Below are positions 26,431 to 35,285 of a DNA stretch of 64,000 nt, one piece after another. Below the pieces are notes generated by a model. That model made no database searches and had not been told where the DNA came from. It saw only the letters and a list, made by a program, of their open reading frames with translations. The stretch comes from DATBJG01 sp963790545 (lineage in GTDB: Bacteria > Acidobacteriota > Vicinamibacteria > Vicinamibacterales > JAMQPK01): the NCBI GenBank assembly GCA_963790545.1, contig CAWBPA010000016.1:62001-126000 (forward strand). Direction: 5' to 3'. Both the position numbers and the translations under genes were made by a program. Within the stretch, counting starts at the first letter, position 1, and each line of letters starts with the position of its first letter.

Positions 26431-28752
26431 TCTGTTCCTCCGCTTCCCTGATCCCGGACAGGCTGCCCTCGAAGCTCACGTCGTTTTTCGAGCGTCAACT
26501 GCAAATACAAGAAGCGAACGCCGCTCCGCAAATAGTTGTCGACAGCCTGAATCACCTGCGCCTGGCGCAGCCATTCGGGTCCAGTCTCGTACACCCGTTC
26601 CTCGATGAGCACCGAAAGATACTCGAACCCGGCCGCCAGGGCGCGGACGCGGACCACTTCGAGCAGCTGATTCTCGATCTCCGCCTGGTTCTGCACCGAC
26701 GGCCGTATGGCTCTTGCATGCAGGTAGAACGTGTTGTTCTCGCCGAAGTGCGGATCCGATGCCACACCTTCCTCGTCGTGATCCTCGAGGGCACTTCCGA
26801 TCGCGTAGGCGACGATTCGTCCGCTGACCCCGTCGCGCAGCGCAACGCCAATGGCACGGGCGTTCGAAAGGGTCGACTCGAGCATCTCGGCGGGCAGCTG
26901 CAGCAATGGTCGTCGTCCGGCACGCAGCACATCCGGTGGATACTGCTTGATGTCACCATAATGCTCGATCTCGACTTCCATAATCTGCGCTTGTTGCTCC
27001 TGGAAGTTTGCCGACGAGATCTCGAGCACTTCGATCGCCTCAAGGGGACACTCGAGGGCTCCGACGCGGATCTCCGGTCCCGTCGGCAACGGCTCCGCGC
27101 GTCCGCCCACAATGTCCTCGATGGCCGCTCTCAGGATGGCAAGGGCTTCGTCGATGGCGTAGGTTTCGGTGTCGTAGCGCGGGTAGAACCGCAGCGCCCG
27201 TTCGCCGGCCGGCAGCAGCACCAGGCCACGACGAAAGGCGCGATCGCGCAGCGACTCCCGCCAGTCGGCACGAGCGACGTCGAACGCGAGCATCACGCCA
27301 GCACCCCGAACGTGCTCGATTAGCCCAGTGTAGTCTCTCGCCAGCGTTTCGAGTCCCGTGCCCGCGTGTGCTCCGGTGCGCCGCACCTGCTCCAGGTCGA
27401 TCTTGTCGAGCATTGCCAGTAGACGCACCATCCCGACGCTATCGCCCTCCCAGGTAGTGTTGAACTTCTTCTCCTCCTGGAAGAACGTCGCCAGCTCTTC
27501 GCTGACGAACAGTACTCCGTTCTGCGCTTTCTTGGCCCACACGACCACGTCCGGCGGCAGGGGCAACTCGAACCACTCGTGGGCCCACAGGCGTCCGGTG
27601 GCACCCCACCCTGTCTGCACCTCGTCAAACATGAGCGGAACGTCGTAAATACTGGTCAGCAGGCGCAGCCGCTGCATGAATCCCGCGGTCGCCAGCCGAA
27701 CTCCTCCTTCCCCCTGGATCGGCTCGACCAGCACGGCCGCGACCCGGCGGCTGCGCCTGAGGATGTCGGCGCTGAGCGCCGCGCGCTGCTCCAGCACGAA
27801 CGAGGCAACGTCCCGACCCGGTGTCGCCAGGAATTCATCGATCGTGTCCAGCTCGCGACGGAAAACGTCCTTGCTTTTCTCGGCGTGTGGCAGGCGGCCA
27901 GACACCAGCAGGTCCCATACCTGCTTGAGGCTGCGTTCCTCACGGCGTGCCGTCTGTTTCGGGCTGGCGTCGAGCGTCGGAAACGAGACCTGCGGCCAGT
28001 CGAAGGTGGGGAATCCGAGGCGGGCCTTCTTGCGGTGCGTCACCGCCAGGCTGCCGAGCGTTCGACCGTGAAACGCGCCGTCGAACGAGATGATGAAGCC
28101 ACCATCCAGCTCACCCGTGGTCTTGACGCGATTGAGCAGAACCGACTTGATGGCATTCTCCACGGCCTCGGCGCCCGTGTTCACGACGAAGTGGCGGGGT
28201 GTGCCCGCCGGCGCGACGCGATTCAGCTCCGCCTTGAGACGCAGCGATACGGCCGTCTGGTACTCCGAGTGCGCGTACCTCGAGAACGTATATGGCAAAT
28301 GGCTGAGCATCGCCTCAACGATCGCGGGGTCGTTCTCACCAAACGCCTGCGTGGCAATGAGCGCACCCATGTCGAGGAAGCGATACGGCCGCCCCGACGG
28401 ATCGCGATCGACGGTGGCGAGAAACGGGCCAATCGAGTGACCCGGATCGAACGCGACCGGAAGCGAGTAGAACAGGCTCTTGCCCGCCGCCTCGAGTGCC
28501 GCGTTGGAGGCGGGGAGATGGAGGTGAATCGAGATCCTCGAGCGGCCCGTCCCCTTCATGGAGCGCGTCCGGCACATGCACGTGGACGAGTCCCTCGCGG
28601 TATTGCCGGTGAAGGTCGGCGAGGCGGTCGAGCTCGGCGGCAACCTCGGCGTGGGCCGCCTCAAATGCTCTGGGAGACTTCAGTGTCAGCGACTCGTCCA
28701 TCGGCTCATCTGCAGCTTCGACACTGTTTGGGAGTGTTTTCGGTCGTTTCAC
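26427..28752 (-). CDS. L-lysine 6-aminotransferase-like protein fused to a GNAT-like domain; one frameshift
   Basis: The N-terminal 45 residues are read from the Met at 28752 or 28701 (MDESLTLKSPRAFEAAHAEV). A shift near 28545 leads into the main frame. Residues to about 520 match lysine epsilon-aminotransferase: FLDMGALIATQAFGEN, VNTGAEAVENAIKSVLL, FDEVQTGWGATGRLWAHEW, the PLP lysine in WAKKAQNGV and the LAT-typical KFNTTWEGDSVGMVR. After a linker, the last 200 residues (VALRDGVSGRIVAYAIGSALED..., FYLHARAIRPSVQNQAEIENQLLEVVRVRALAAGFEYLSV) look like an acetyltransferase fold. First gene of the operon; it would convert lysine to aminoadipate semialdehyde. Confidence 0.78.
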
Positions 28753-28890
28753 ACGTCAACGGGAGCGATCGAGAATATGACAGTTGTGTGACGAAAATAT
28801 GACGGCCCGCCGTTGAACCAGGGAACACCCCGGCAGCGCTTCACGTCTCACGCTAATAGGGGTGACGGTCCGGTTGCAAGGAGGCACGTG

Positions 28891-29433
28891 ATGGAGTGTG
28901 TACGGTGCCAGCACGAAATCGCTGAAGGTGCACGGTTTTGCGCGTCGTGCGGCGCCAGCCAGCACGGCGCCTCGACCGCGCCGCTTGGGGGTCGCCGACT
29001 CGCGCGTTCGAGGGCCGGCAAGATTGCGGGAGTCTGTGAGGGGATCGCCGATTACGTTGGCGTCGATCCGACGTTCATCCGTCTGCTCTGGGTGATTCTC
29101 TCGGTCATGCCGGGCATCCTCATCGGAGGTGTCATCGCCTACCTGCTCGCCTGGCTGGTGATGCCGGAGGGGCCTGCGGTCGCGGCTCCGGTCCAGCCCC
29201 GATCGAAGATCTATCGTTCTACCGGGGACCGGAAGGTCGGCGGGGTGTGCGGCGGCCTGGCGGAATACTTTGGCGTTGACGCAACGCCAATCCGACTGTT
29301 GTGGCTGATTCTGTCCGTGCTGCCTGGGGCCATCGTGGGTGGGCTGGTCGTGTACGTGGTGGCCTGGATCGTCATCCCGAAAGCGCCAATGCCGGCGCTC
29401 TCCGCCACTACGGGCCCGCTGACAACCGTGTAG
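28891..29433 (+). CDS. Zinc-ribbon protein with two PspC domains
   Basis: A perfect AAGGAGG (28878-28884) precedes the ATG at 28891. The 180-residue protein opens with a zinc ribbon (C3, C6, C18, C21: CVRCQ...CASC). Two PspC domains follow, each with a membrane helix: AGKIAGVCEGIADYVGVDPTFIRLLWVILSV and DRKVGGVCGGLAEYFGVDATPIRLLWLILSV. PspC relates to the phage-shock membrane stress response. Tandem PspC with a zinc ribbon is frequent in Acidobacteria. It is divergent from the lysine operon. Confidence 0.9.
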   Translation: MECVRCQHEIAEGARFCASCGASQHGASTAPLGGRRLARSRAGKIAGVCEGIADYVGVDPTFIRLLWVILSVMPGILIGGVIAYLLAWLVMPEGPAVAAPVQPRSKIYRSTGDRKVGGVCGGLAEYFGVDATPIRLLWLILSVLPGAIVGGLVVYVVAWIVIPKAPMPALSATTGPLTTV

Positions 29434-29440
29434 GAATGAT

Positions 29441-29665
29441 TCACGAATCGCGAATCACCAATCCCCCAGCTCTCACGAACGCGCCATCGTGAAGCCGGAC
29501 CAGGAAACGCGATTCGACCAGCGTGGACAGCGCCGATTCGCAGAGTGTCGTTTCTAGATTCCACAGGCGTCGCGCCTGCGGAACGGTCAGGCGAAGCCCT
29601 GGCATCTCGAGGAACTCGCCTCGCGCGCGGTGAAGAATCTCGTCAAACGTTATCGCAATACTCAT
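29441..29665 (-). CDS. Small winged-helix-like conserved protein
   Basis: From the Met at 29665 (MSIAITFDEILHRARGEF) the protein has 74 residues. LRLTVPQARRLWNLETTLCESALSTLVESRFLVRLHDGAFVR reads like a helix-turn-helix plus wing, typical of short DNA-binding-like proteins repeatedly seen in Vicinamibacteria. A near-identical layout in other genomes is from memory only. Its C terminus (AGGLVIRDS) overlaps the family F repeat after pspC. Confidence 0.6.
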   Translation of the reverse strand: MSIAITFDEILHRARGEFLEMPGLRLTVPQARRLWNLETTLCESALSTLVESRFLVRLHDGAFVRAGGLVIRDS

Positions 29666-29734
29666 AGCCACCTCCATCGCGGTCGAGCCTACCGGGCCGA
29701 CGCGACGGTCCCGTGGCGGGAGTGCAAAATTTGC

Positions 29735-29831
29735 GTCACGGGACGCGGATCAAGGGTACGGGACGCGGATTTGCGCGGATCACACTTGGATGCTACGAGA
29801 CGCGGATCTCCGCGGATGGGGCTCGAAAGGA
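29735..29831. repeat. Dispersed repeat, family C (GGGACGCGGAT type)
   Basis: Four imperfect copies of 'acgggacgcggat' alternate with 'gcgcggatcaca' and 'tccgcggatgg'. The reverse complement (atccgcgtcccgt) forms the longer array at 46928-47160. Confidence 0.65.
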
Positions 29832-30578
29832 CTAGCCCGCCCACGAACCGTTTCGGTAGAGCGTGATGGCAATGTCGACGTTCGCGCGAAGCGCCGCGCT
29901 GATGGACGGCCAGTCTTTTTTCGCGCGAATGAGGGTCTTCCAGGAGTGCAGGTGCTTTTCCTTGTGGAAGTCGCTGTTGGCCACGTAGGGATAGTGCTTG
30001 AGGCTGGTGACCGAGAACAGATCGTCGCGATTGGCTGCTTCCCAGACATCGACCAGGTCGGCCAGTTCCTTCCGATGATCCCAGAGATAGCAGGTTGAGA
30101 TTTCGAGCCGTCTCGTGGTCCGGTGGTGCGGATGGCAGGCAATGCTCAGGGCGCCCTGCCGCCGGATTTCCTTGAGGATGTCCTCGGCGTTTTGATCCGC
30201 GCTGATGTACTTCTTGATCCCGAGCGCTATGACGTGGGAGTTCTTGCGGGCCCGGATGTGATTCTGCGTGACCTCGGCGCCCGGGATGACGAGCATTCCG
30301 TAGTCGCGCTTTGCGCGCTGGGCCTCGCGGGCGATGTCGGCCAGATATTCGTCGAACGTCTCCTCGGTCACCGAATATCGGCGACGGCCAAGCGTGGCGA
30401 GGCGGCCGGCCCGCGCCAGAAAATCCTTCTTGAGGAGAATGTGATCGGTAATGGCAATGACGTCGAACTTCCCCGTCTGGCCATAGAGGTCCACCACCTC
30501 GCGCAGGCTGAGCCGCCCGTCGCTCCACGTGGTGTGAATGTGAAAGTCGCAGAGGAGATACGGTTCGTAGCCTGGCAC
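29832..30578 (-). CDS. PHP-domain metal-dependent phosphoesterase
   Basis: The protein has 248 residues and is a single PHP domain. Metal ligands are visible: D11-F-H13-I-H15 (DFHIHTTWSDG), the ITDH motif, PGAEVTQNH, CHPHHR and VANSDFHK. PHP proteins hydrolyse phosphoesters (histidinol phosphate, 3',5'-bisphosphonucleotides, DNA ends). The stand-alone form with this spacing is usually annotated as a PHP hydrolase of unknown substrate. It begins one base before the end of the glycosyltransferase gene upstream, so the two are co-transcribed. Confidence 0.88.
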   Translation of the reverse strand: MPGYEPYLLCDFHIHTTWSDGRLSLREVVDLYGQTGKFDVIAITDHILLKKDFLARAGRLATLGRRRYSVTEETFDEYLADIAREAQRAKRDYGMLVIPGAEVTQNHIRARKNSHVIALGIKKYISADQNAEDILKEIRRQGALSIACHPHHRTTRRLEISTCYLWDHRKELADLVDVWEAANRDDLFSVTSLKHYPYVANSDFHKEKHLHSWKTLIRAKKDWPSISAALRANVDIAITLYRNGSWAG

Positions 30579-31370
30579 TTACGTCCTCACATCCTGATGC
30601 GTCGCATCAGAGGGGCGGTGTCGGAGAATCTCGGACCAGAAGTTCCTGATGTAGAGGCCGAACACGGCGCCGCGCCCCATCGCCTGGTAGCGCCGCGCGG
30701 ACGTGTAGATCCAGCAGGACAGCGACAGCCGGACGCGACCCACCCTCGCCAGCCGGCGACCGAGATTCGTGTCCTCGCCGTGAAACTCGATCGAGGTATC
30801 GAACCCGCCAATGCGGTCGAGGGCCGAACGGCGCACGGCAAAGTTGCCGCCGTAGAGCACCGCGCCAAGTCCAAGCACGTCCTGCACGAGGAGGTGCGTC
30901 AGCGGCGCGAGCGACCAGTCGTACAGACGAAGGAGCAGGCGCCCCAGCAGATCCCAGTCGTAGAAGCGGTACGATCCCGACACGGCCGCGGGCTCACCGT
31001 TCTCACACAGCGCGGCCAAACGTTCGAGCCACTGTAGCGGCGCGCGACAATCGGCGTCGACATAGACGAGGATGTCGCCGGCCGCCGCCTGCCGGCCGGC
31101 CTCGCGCGCTCTGACCAGACCAGGCCGCGGCTCGTCAATCACGCGCACGCCGGGAATGCGCGCTGCCACGGCCCGGGTATTGTCCGAACTGGCGTTGTTG
31201 ACGACAAGAATCTCGTGCGGACGACGCGTCTGCGCGAGCAGGGAGTGGAGGCACGCCGCCAGGTAGGCTTCTTCGTTATACGCGCAGACGATCACGCTGT
31301 ATTTCAGCGGGACCGTCTGCCGGGCTGGGGGAACCAGAGCGAGCGCCGTTGGCCTCGCCATATACCCCAC
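30579..31370 (-). CDS. Family 2 glycosyltransferase
   Basis: The protein has 263 residues. The GT-A core shows SVIVCAYNEEAYLAACLHSLL, VVNNASSDNTRAVA, the DXD-like DADCRAP and GEDTNLGRRLARVG. This gives an NDP-sugar-dependent cytoplasmic transferase, probably acting on a lipid or polysaccharide. The body resembles glycosyltransferases of the hopanoid/carotenoid type (AVSGSYRFYDWDLLGRLLLRLYD). It lacks transmembrane helices. It overlaps or abuts the PHP gene, which might remove phosphate from a related product. Confidence 0.87.
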   Translation of the reverse strand: MGYMARPTALALVPPARQTVPLKYSVIVCAYNEEAYLAACLHSLLAQTRRPHEILVVNNASSDNTRAVAARIPGVRVIDEPRPGLVRAREAGRQAAAGDILVYVDADCRAPLQWLERLAALCENGEPAAVSGSYRFYDWDLLGRLLLRLYDWSLAPLTHLLVQDVLGLGAVLYGGNFAVRRSALDRIGGFDTSIEFHGEDTNLGRRLARVGRVRLSLSCWIYTSARRYQAMGRGAVFGLYIRNFWSEILRHRPSDATHQDVRT

Positions 31371-31466
31371 GATAAAGGGGTGGTGTGACAGCCACGCGGC
31401 GAACCATTTGCGGCCCGGTTAACTTCGGGTATTTGGGCTAATTTGAGACACGGGAGCGATTCGTCT

Positions 31467-32561
31467 TCAGCGCATGATTCCCAGGAAGAAGAGCGCGAGT
31501 TCGAGGATCAGGATCAGGACGATGGTCAGCTCGAGAAACTGGCCGCGCCACATGGCCGTCTGCTCGACCGCAAAGCGATAGATATCGTCGAGGGTCTGAA
31601 GCTTGTGCTCCACGCTGGCCTTCCAGCGATCGAGACCGAGCCGTGCGGCCACGAGCGTGAAGAGACGCGCCGCGTAGATGTCCCCGACGATCTTCAACGC
31701 GTTCTCGGTGCGATCCGTGAGGTCGTTGACGTCGATGAACACCGCGTGCAGATGGTGCGCCGCCCGCGTGTACCGGCGCCCGCCAATGACGTCGTACCAT
31801 CGAGGCGCCTGCACCTGCGGATAGGTCCGAGCGAGCTCGGCATCCAGCAGATCGTCGTAGTAACGGAACTGCAGCAGTTGAGAATTGGCAAACTCGAGAA
31901 TCTCGAGAGCCACGTCCACGCTCGCTTCGGTGTCGTACACGAGCGCCGCGTTCCAGGTGGGGACGACGAGATCGTTCGCAAAGTACAAAATCCTGTGGCG
32001 AAGGATCTCTTTCTCTTCCTGCCGGCTGAGCGCGTGCCGTTCGCCGCGCAGCAGGAGCGCAATCTCCTCCTTGTGCGCCTGCACGAGCGCACGCCCCGTC
32101 AGCGGCCGGTCGAGCGCCGTCACGGCAAAGACCAGGTAATCCTCGGACAGGTACCTGTCGCGCCGGCGCACGAGGGCGGGCTCGATGCGGGCGACGAGCT
32201 TGCGGCACGACGCCTCGGCCAGCCGCTCGAGCCGCTCGTTTTCCATCATCCCCTGCCCGAGCGCGATGAGTTCGACCCAGTCACCTGAAAAGGGACGCGT
32301 GAGCGCGAGCGAGATGACGCCGTAGTCGAAAATCTTGAACCGGGCTTTGAAATCGTCCGGCCCGCCAATCCCGATGGCCTCACCGTCAACGATGATTGGA
32401 GGCTGTTGATACTTGACGTAGGCAGGAATGGAAGGTTTCGCCGCGATTCTGGCAGAACTGGTCTCGACGCCCATCAAGCCAGGCAGCCCGCCCAATGAGA
32501 CGGCTTCGGCGACATCGAAGAGATAGAACGCGGTGATGTGTGCGGATTGAATGGAGGACAT
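31467..32561 (-). CDS. RMD1/DUF155-like protein with C-terminal membrane anchor
   Basis: The protein has 364 residues. It begins with a soluble domain (IKTAYLFDVAEAV-type strand, residues 8-20, then FKIFDYGVISLALTRPFSGDW) and continues with ERLAEASCRKL and YIVFAV-like segments. The end is diagnostic: KIVGDIYAARLFTLVAARLGLDRWKASVEHKLQTLDDIYRFAVEQTAMWRGQFLELTIVLILILELALFF. That is a helical hairpin plus a C-terminal membrane helix, as in RMD1/YagE. Eukaryotic relatives anchor mitochondria-related complexes; the bacterial role is unknown. Confidence 0.8.
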   Translation of the reverse strand: MSSIQSAHITAFYLFDVAEAVSLGGLPGLMGVETSSARIAAKPSIPAYVKYQQPPIIVDGEAIGIGGPDDFKARFKIFDYGVISLALTRPFSGDWVELIALGQGMMENERLERLAEASCRKLVARIEPALVRRRDRYLSEDYLVFAVTALDRPLTGRALVQAHKEEIALLLRGERHALSRQEEKEILRHRILYFANDLVVPTWNAALVYDTEASVDVALEILEFANSQLLQFRYYDDLLDAELARTYPQVQAPRWYDVIGGRRYTRAAHHLHAVFIDVNDLTDRTENALKIVGDIYAARLFTLVAARLGLDRWKASVEHKLQTLDDIYRFAVEQTAMWRGQFLELTIVLILILELALFFLGIMR

Positions 32562-32594
32562 GCCGGGCGACCGCAGTGATCGGACGTTAGCCGA

Positions 32595-32816
32595 TCACTC
32601 GGACACAGGCATTTCTCTCCATCCGTCCTGGCGAAGTTCCCAGGCTTTCAGCTCGAACAAGGTCATCAGGCGCTCGACCTGATGCCAGTCGTGACAGTGC
32701 ACCACCTTGACCGTGTGGTTGTTTTGTTCCTCGCGCGCAGCCCATCCATCGAAATCGCGCTCGACCTTGAACGCACGCGTCTGCCCTTCGCTGCGGAGTC
32801 GTTTGATGAAGATCAT
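32595..32816 (-). CDS. Small conserved hypothetical protein
   Basis: The likely start is the Met at 32816 (MIFIKRLRSEGQTRAFKVERDF), giving 73 residues; a start at 32921 is possible but adds a low-complexity stretch. KVERDFDGWAAREEQNNHTVKVVHCHDWHQVERLMTLFELKAWELRQDGW resembles short Acidobacteria proteins of unknown function. Two phased TGTAA blocks lie upstream at 32959-32976. Confidence 0.55.
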   Translation of the reverse strand: MIFIKRLRSEGQTRAFKVERDFDGWAAREEQNNHTVKVVHCHDWHQVERLMTLFELKAWELRQDGWREMPVSE

Positions 32817-33186
32817 GGAACCCTCAGGCTGACGAGCAGGTGTTGTTTTCAGCATCTCCGGACCCGGATTCGGAAGCGTCCCCGTTTCGTACCGGAACCT
32901 TCCGCGGGCTTTGACCCGCAAGGGAAGTCGTGATTCTCGCGTACCGGTACATCGTTTCTGTAAATTCTGTGTAACGACCCACGCCCCGTTGCGGGCGCCG
33001 TGTCGTTCGTTAACCCAGAACCAGGAGGGATATACGGCGGTTCTCGCCCTGTCTCGCTTACGTCACAGCAGTTTCGTTAAGGCTTCACCAAGATTTACCA
33101 TTTCGTCACATCGGTTTCGCGTCGTCTCGGACGGGCTCGTGTCGTGGGTTTTTCGTGGCTCCGTTTGCGAATCCGTCTGCTGCTAC

Positions 33187-33366
33187 CTAGCCGTGAGGTA
33201 CGGTGGCGAACTGTTTTGGTTTCTGATGCTCCCCTTGGTCATCCAGCACGTCAGTGTACGTGTCAAGCATCATGCTGACTTTGGCGTGACCGAGGCGTTG
33301 ACTGACGGCTGCAATGGAGGCGCCCGAGCCCAACGCGATGCTTGCCGATGTGTGATGTGTTGTGGA
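33187..33366 (-). pseudogene. C-terminal remnant of a tyrosine-recombinase integrase
   Basis: Reading the minus strand gives HHTSASIALGSGASIAAVS, then QRLGHAKVSMMLDTYTDVLDDQG and a stop. This is the box II end of phage-type integrases, with the LGH motif and the nucleophile Tyr in the D-T-Y context. The frame closes upstream almost at once (TGA), and no catalytic Arg box I is found. It is therefore a decayed tail of a past integration event. Confidence 0.75.
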
Positions 33367-33678
33367 TCGTCGGCCTGATCAGCAGCGCGGAGGATTGCCT
33401 TCTACACGCGCGTCCGATCCGCTCTTACGCTGTCAGTCCTCGCTTGGGTTCTGTGGTCTCCACCCGCTCGACGCTACTTGCTGCGCGTCGACCGGATCCA
33501 TGATGCATTCGTGCTGGTGAAAGCCGTCGACGGGATATAAATCATAAGATCGTTTTTGCTGACGGCTATCGCGCGCAATATGCACGTTGGCTGCTCAGTG
33601 CCGAGCCCGGTCCGTTAGCAGATTCGTTAGCCCGCAGTTCTGAATCTGACGAAAAGCTCCCACATTCCGTATCTTTCG

Positions 33679-33707
33679 TGTAACACATCGTTAACCCAGA
33701 ATTAACA
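33679..33707 (+). promoter_or_regulatory. Putative Pho box before the PhoB-like regulator
   Basis: TGTAACA-catc-GTTAACC-caga-ATTAACA: three seven-base blocks with exact 11-base phasing, ending about 58 bases before the ATG at 33766. This is the cleanest copy in the window and suggests autoregulation. Confidence 0.65.
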
Positions 33708-33765
33708 GCCTGGCAATGCTGTGGAAACACCGCGTCATTAATGTGTTACGCGAGGTTTCTGCCGC

Positions 33766-34515
33766 ATGACGGACTTGCATGGGTCTGCGCGCTCTCTTTC
33801 GCCCGGCACACGCCCGGCCACGATGCGCGTTCTGATTGTTGAAGATGAGCAGGACATTGCGGCCCTGATCAAACACAGCCTGGAGCGCGCCGGCGACGTT
33901 CGGGCGGAAATTGTCGGCACGGGTGCCGCCGCGCTCAAATCGGTGATGGAAGAACCGCCGGATCTGATCCTGCTCGATTTGAATCTCCCCTTCCTCGATG
34001 GCATCGAGGTCTTTCGCATTCTGCGCAATCGTCCGGCCACGGCGGGGATTCCGGTCGTCATGCTGACGGCGCGGACGAGCGAAACCGATCGCGTGACCGG
34101 CCTGGAACTGGGCGCCGAAGACTACATCACCAAACCCTTCAGCCTGCGCGAGCTGGTGGCGCGCGTGCGCACCGCCCTGCGCCGCGGCCAGGTGCGGGCC
34201 GTGCAAACCCCTCCCGTCGTATACAAAGGGCGGCATCTCGTCGTGGATTTCGACGCGGTCTCGATTATCGTTGACGAGAAGCCCGTGCGCCTGACACGCC
34301 GCGAGTTCGAACTGCTGCGGTTTCTGGTGGAGAACCGGAACCGCGTGCTGTCGCGGGATCGACTCCTCGAGCGCGTATGGGGATTCGACCGCCAAATCGA
34401 GACCCGTTCTGTCGACGTCCACGTCGGGCGGCTCCGCAACAAACTCGGTCCCGCCGGCAAGCAGATCGAAACCGTCATCGGGCTCGGATACCGCTTCTGC
34501 GAGAACGGGGAGTAA
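33766..34515 (+). CDS. OmpR/PhoB-family response regulator
   Basis: From the Met at 33766 there are 249 residues; a start at 33823 (MRVLIVEDEQD) is equally good and leaves the usual 230. The receiver domain has the acidic pair E7/D8, the phosphoacceptor D52 (LILLDLNLPFLDG), the switch Thr in MLTART and the Lys in ITKPFS (numbered from 33823). The C-terminal winged-helix shows VRLTRREFELLRFLVENRNRVLSRDRLLERVWG and VDVHVGRLRNKL. It sits between the integrase scar and diacylglycerol kinase and has no adjacent histidine kinase. The Pho-box motif upstream and the phosphate genes around point to a PhoB role. Confidence 0.88.
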   Translation: MTDLHGSARSLSPGTRPATMRVLIVEDEQDIAALIKHSLERAGDVRAEIVGTGAAALKSVMEEPPDLILLDLNLPFLDGIEVFRILRNRPATAGIPVVMLTARTSETDRVTGLELGAEDYITKPFSLRELVARVRTALRRGQVRAVQTPPVVYKGRHLVVDFDAVSIIVDEKPVRLTRREFELLRFLVENRNRVLSRDRLLERVWGFDRQIETRSVDVHVGRLRNKLGPAGKQIETVIGLGYRFCENGE

Positions 34516-34529
34516 CGCCGCAGCAGCCG

Positions 34530-35285
34530 CGAACGGCGTTCGTTCCCTTTAGCAACAGAAGATCAGGAGCTCAGGAGACATTTTGTTTTCCTGATCTCGC
34601 CAGCTCCTGTTCGTTCTGACTGTCCGCTGGTAGGATCCCCGGCCTGAATGCTTTCACGTCATCATCAATCCGCGCCCCGGGGCACGGCAACGCAGCCTGA
34701 CTCGCGAACTCCGTTCGTTCCCTTTAGCAACAGAAGGTCAGGAGATCAGGAGACATTTTGTTTTAGTTCTCCTGATCCCTTGAGCTCCTGTTCGTTCTGA
34801 CGCGGTCGGCGGTAGTATCTGCGGCTGAATGCTCCAAGTCATCAATCCCCGCTCCGGGTACGGGAACGCAGCCTGACTCGCGAACTCCGTTCGTTCCTTT
34901 AGAAACAGAAGGTCAGGAGTTCAGGAGACATTTTGTTTGGTTCTCCTGATCTCCTGGCTCCTGTTCGTTTTGACGGTCCGCTGGTAGGATCCCCGGCCTG
35001 GATGCTTTCACGTCATCATCAATCCGCGCTCCGGGGCACGGGGACGCAACCTGGTTCGCGGACTCCGTTCGGTCCCGTTAATACAAAAGGTCAGGAGATC
35101 AGGAGACATCCTGTGTAGTTCTTCTGATCTCCTGAATTCTCCTGTTCGTTCTGATTCTCCTGATCTCTTGAGCTCCTGTTCGTTCTGATTCGTTCTGACG
35201 ACCGTCCGCTGGTAGGATCGCGGCCTGAATGCTCCATGTCATCATCAATCCCCGCTCCGGGGCACGGGGACGCAGCCTGGGCGGT
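34530..35285 (+). repeat. Four tandem ~176-bp copies containing the 5' end of the diacylglycerol kinase gene
   Basis: Units begin near 34530, 34705, 34881 and 35058 at the motif 'cgaactccgttcgttcc'. Each then has 'caggag-tcaggagacat', its inverse 'ctcctgatctcctg', 'ctcctgttcgttctga', 'ccgctggtaggat' and 'gcctgaatgct' followed by about 55 bases of the kinase coding start (...tcatcaatcc-cgctccgggg-cacgg...). Only the last unit runs on into the real gene at 35229. The unit length is 175-178 bases. The upstream copies are truncated gene starts and encode no full product. Confidence 0.85.

Larger units (their letters stand above)
32940..33765. other. Gene-poor 0.8-kb region with integrase remnant and Pho-box-like sites
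   Basis: No intact gene is supported on either strand. It holds the integrase remnant at 33187-33366, a 13-base perfect direct repeat CGTTAACCCAGAA (33008-33020 and 33689-33701), CTGTAAA-ttct-GTGTAAC at 32959-32976 and the Pho box at 33679-33707. Base composition (AT-richer, many stops) differs from the flanking coding DNA. Confidence 0.6.

Noticed and set aside
25015..26451. 478-codon open frame opposite an aldehyde dehydrogenase
   Set aside because: The sense strand encodes a complete ALDH with catalytic residues; the antisense product is unstructured Arg/His-rich text.
32911..33378. 155-codon plus-strand open frame in the gene-poor region
   Set aside because: No homology-like motifs; it runs opposite the integrase remnant and has unusual composition.
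34530..35230. CRISPR or satellite origin for the 176-bp units
   Set aside because: The units contain a gene start and promoter-like spacer, and the last one continues into a real gene; it is a tandem duplication.
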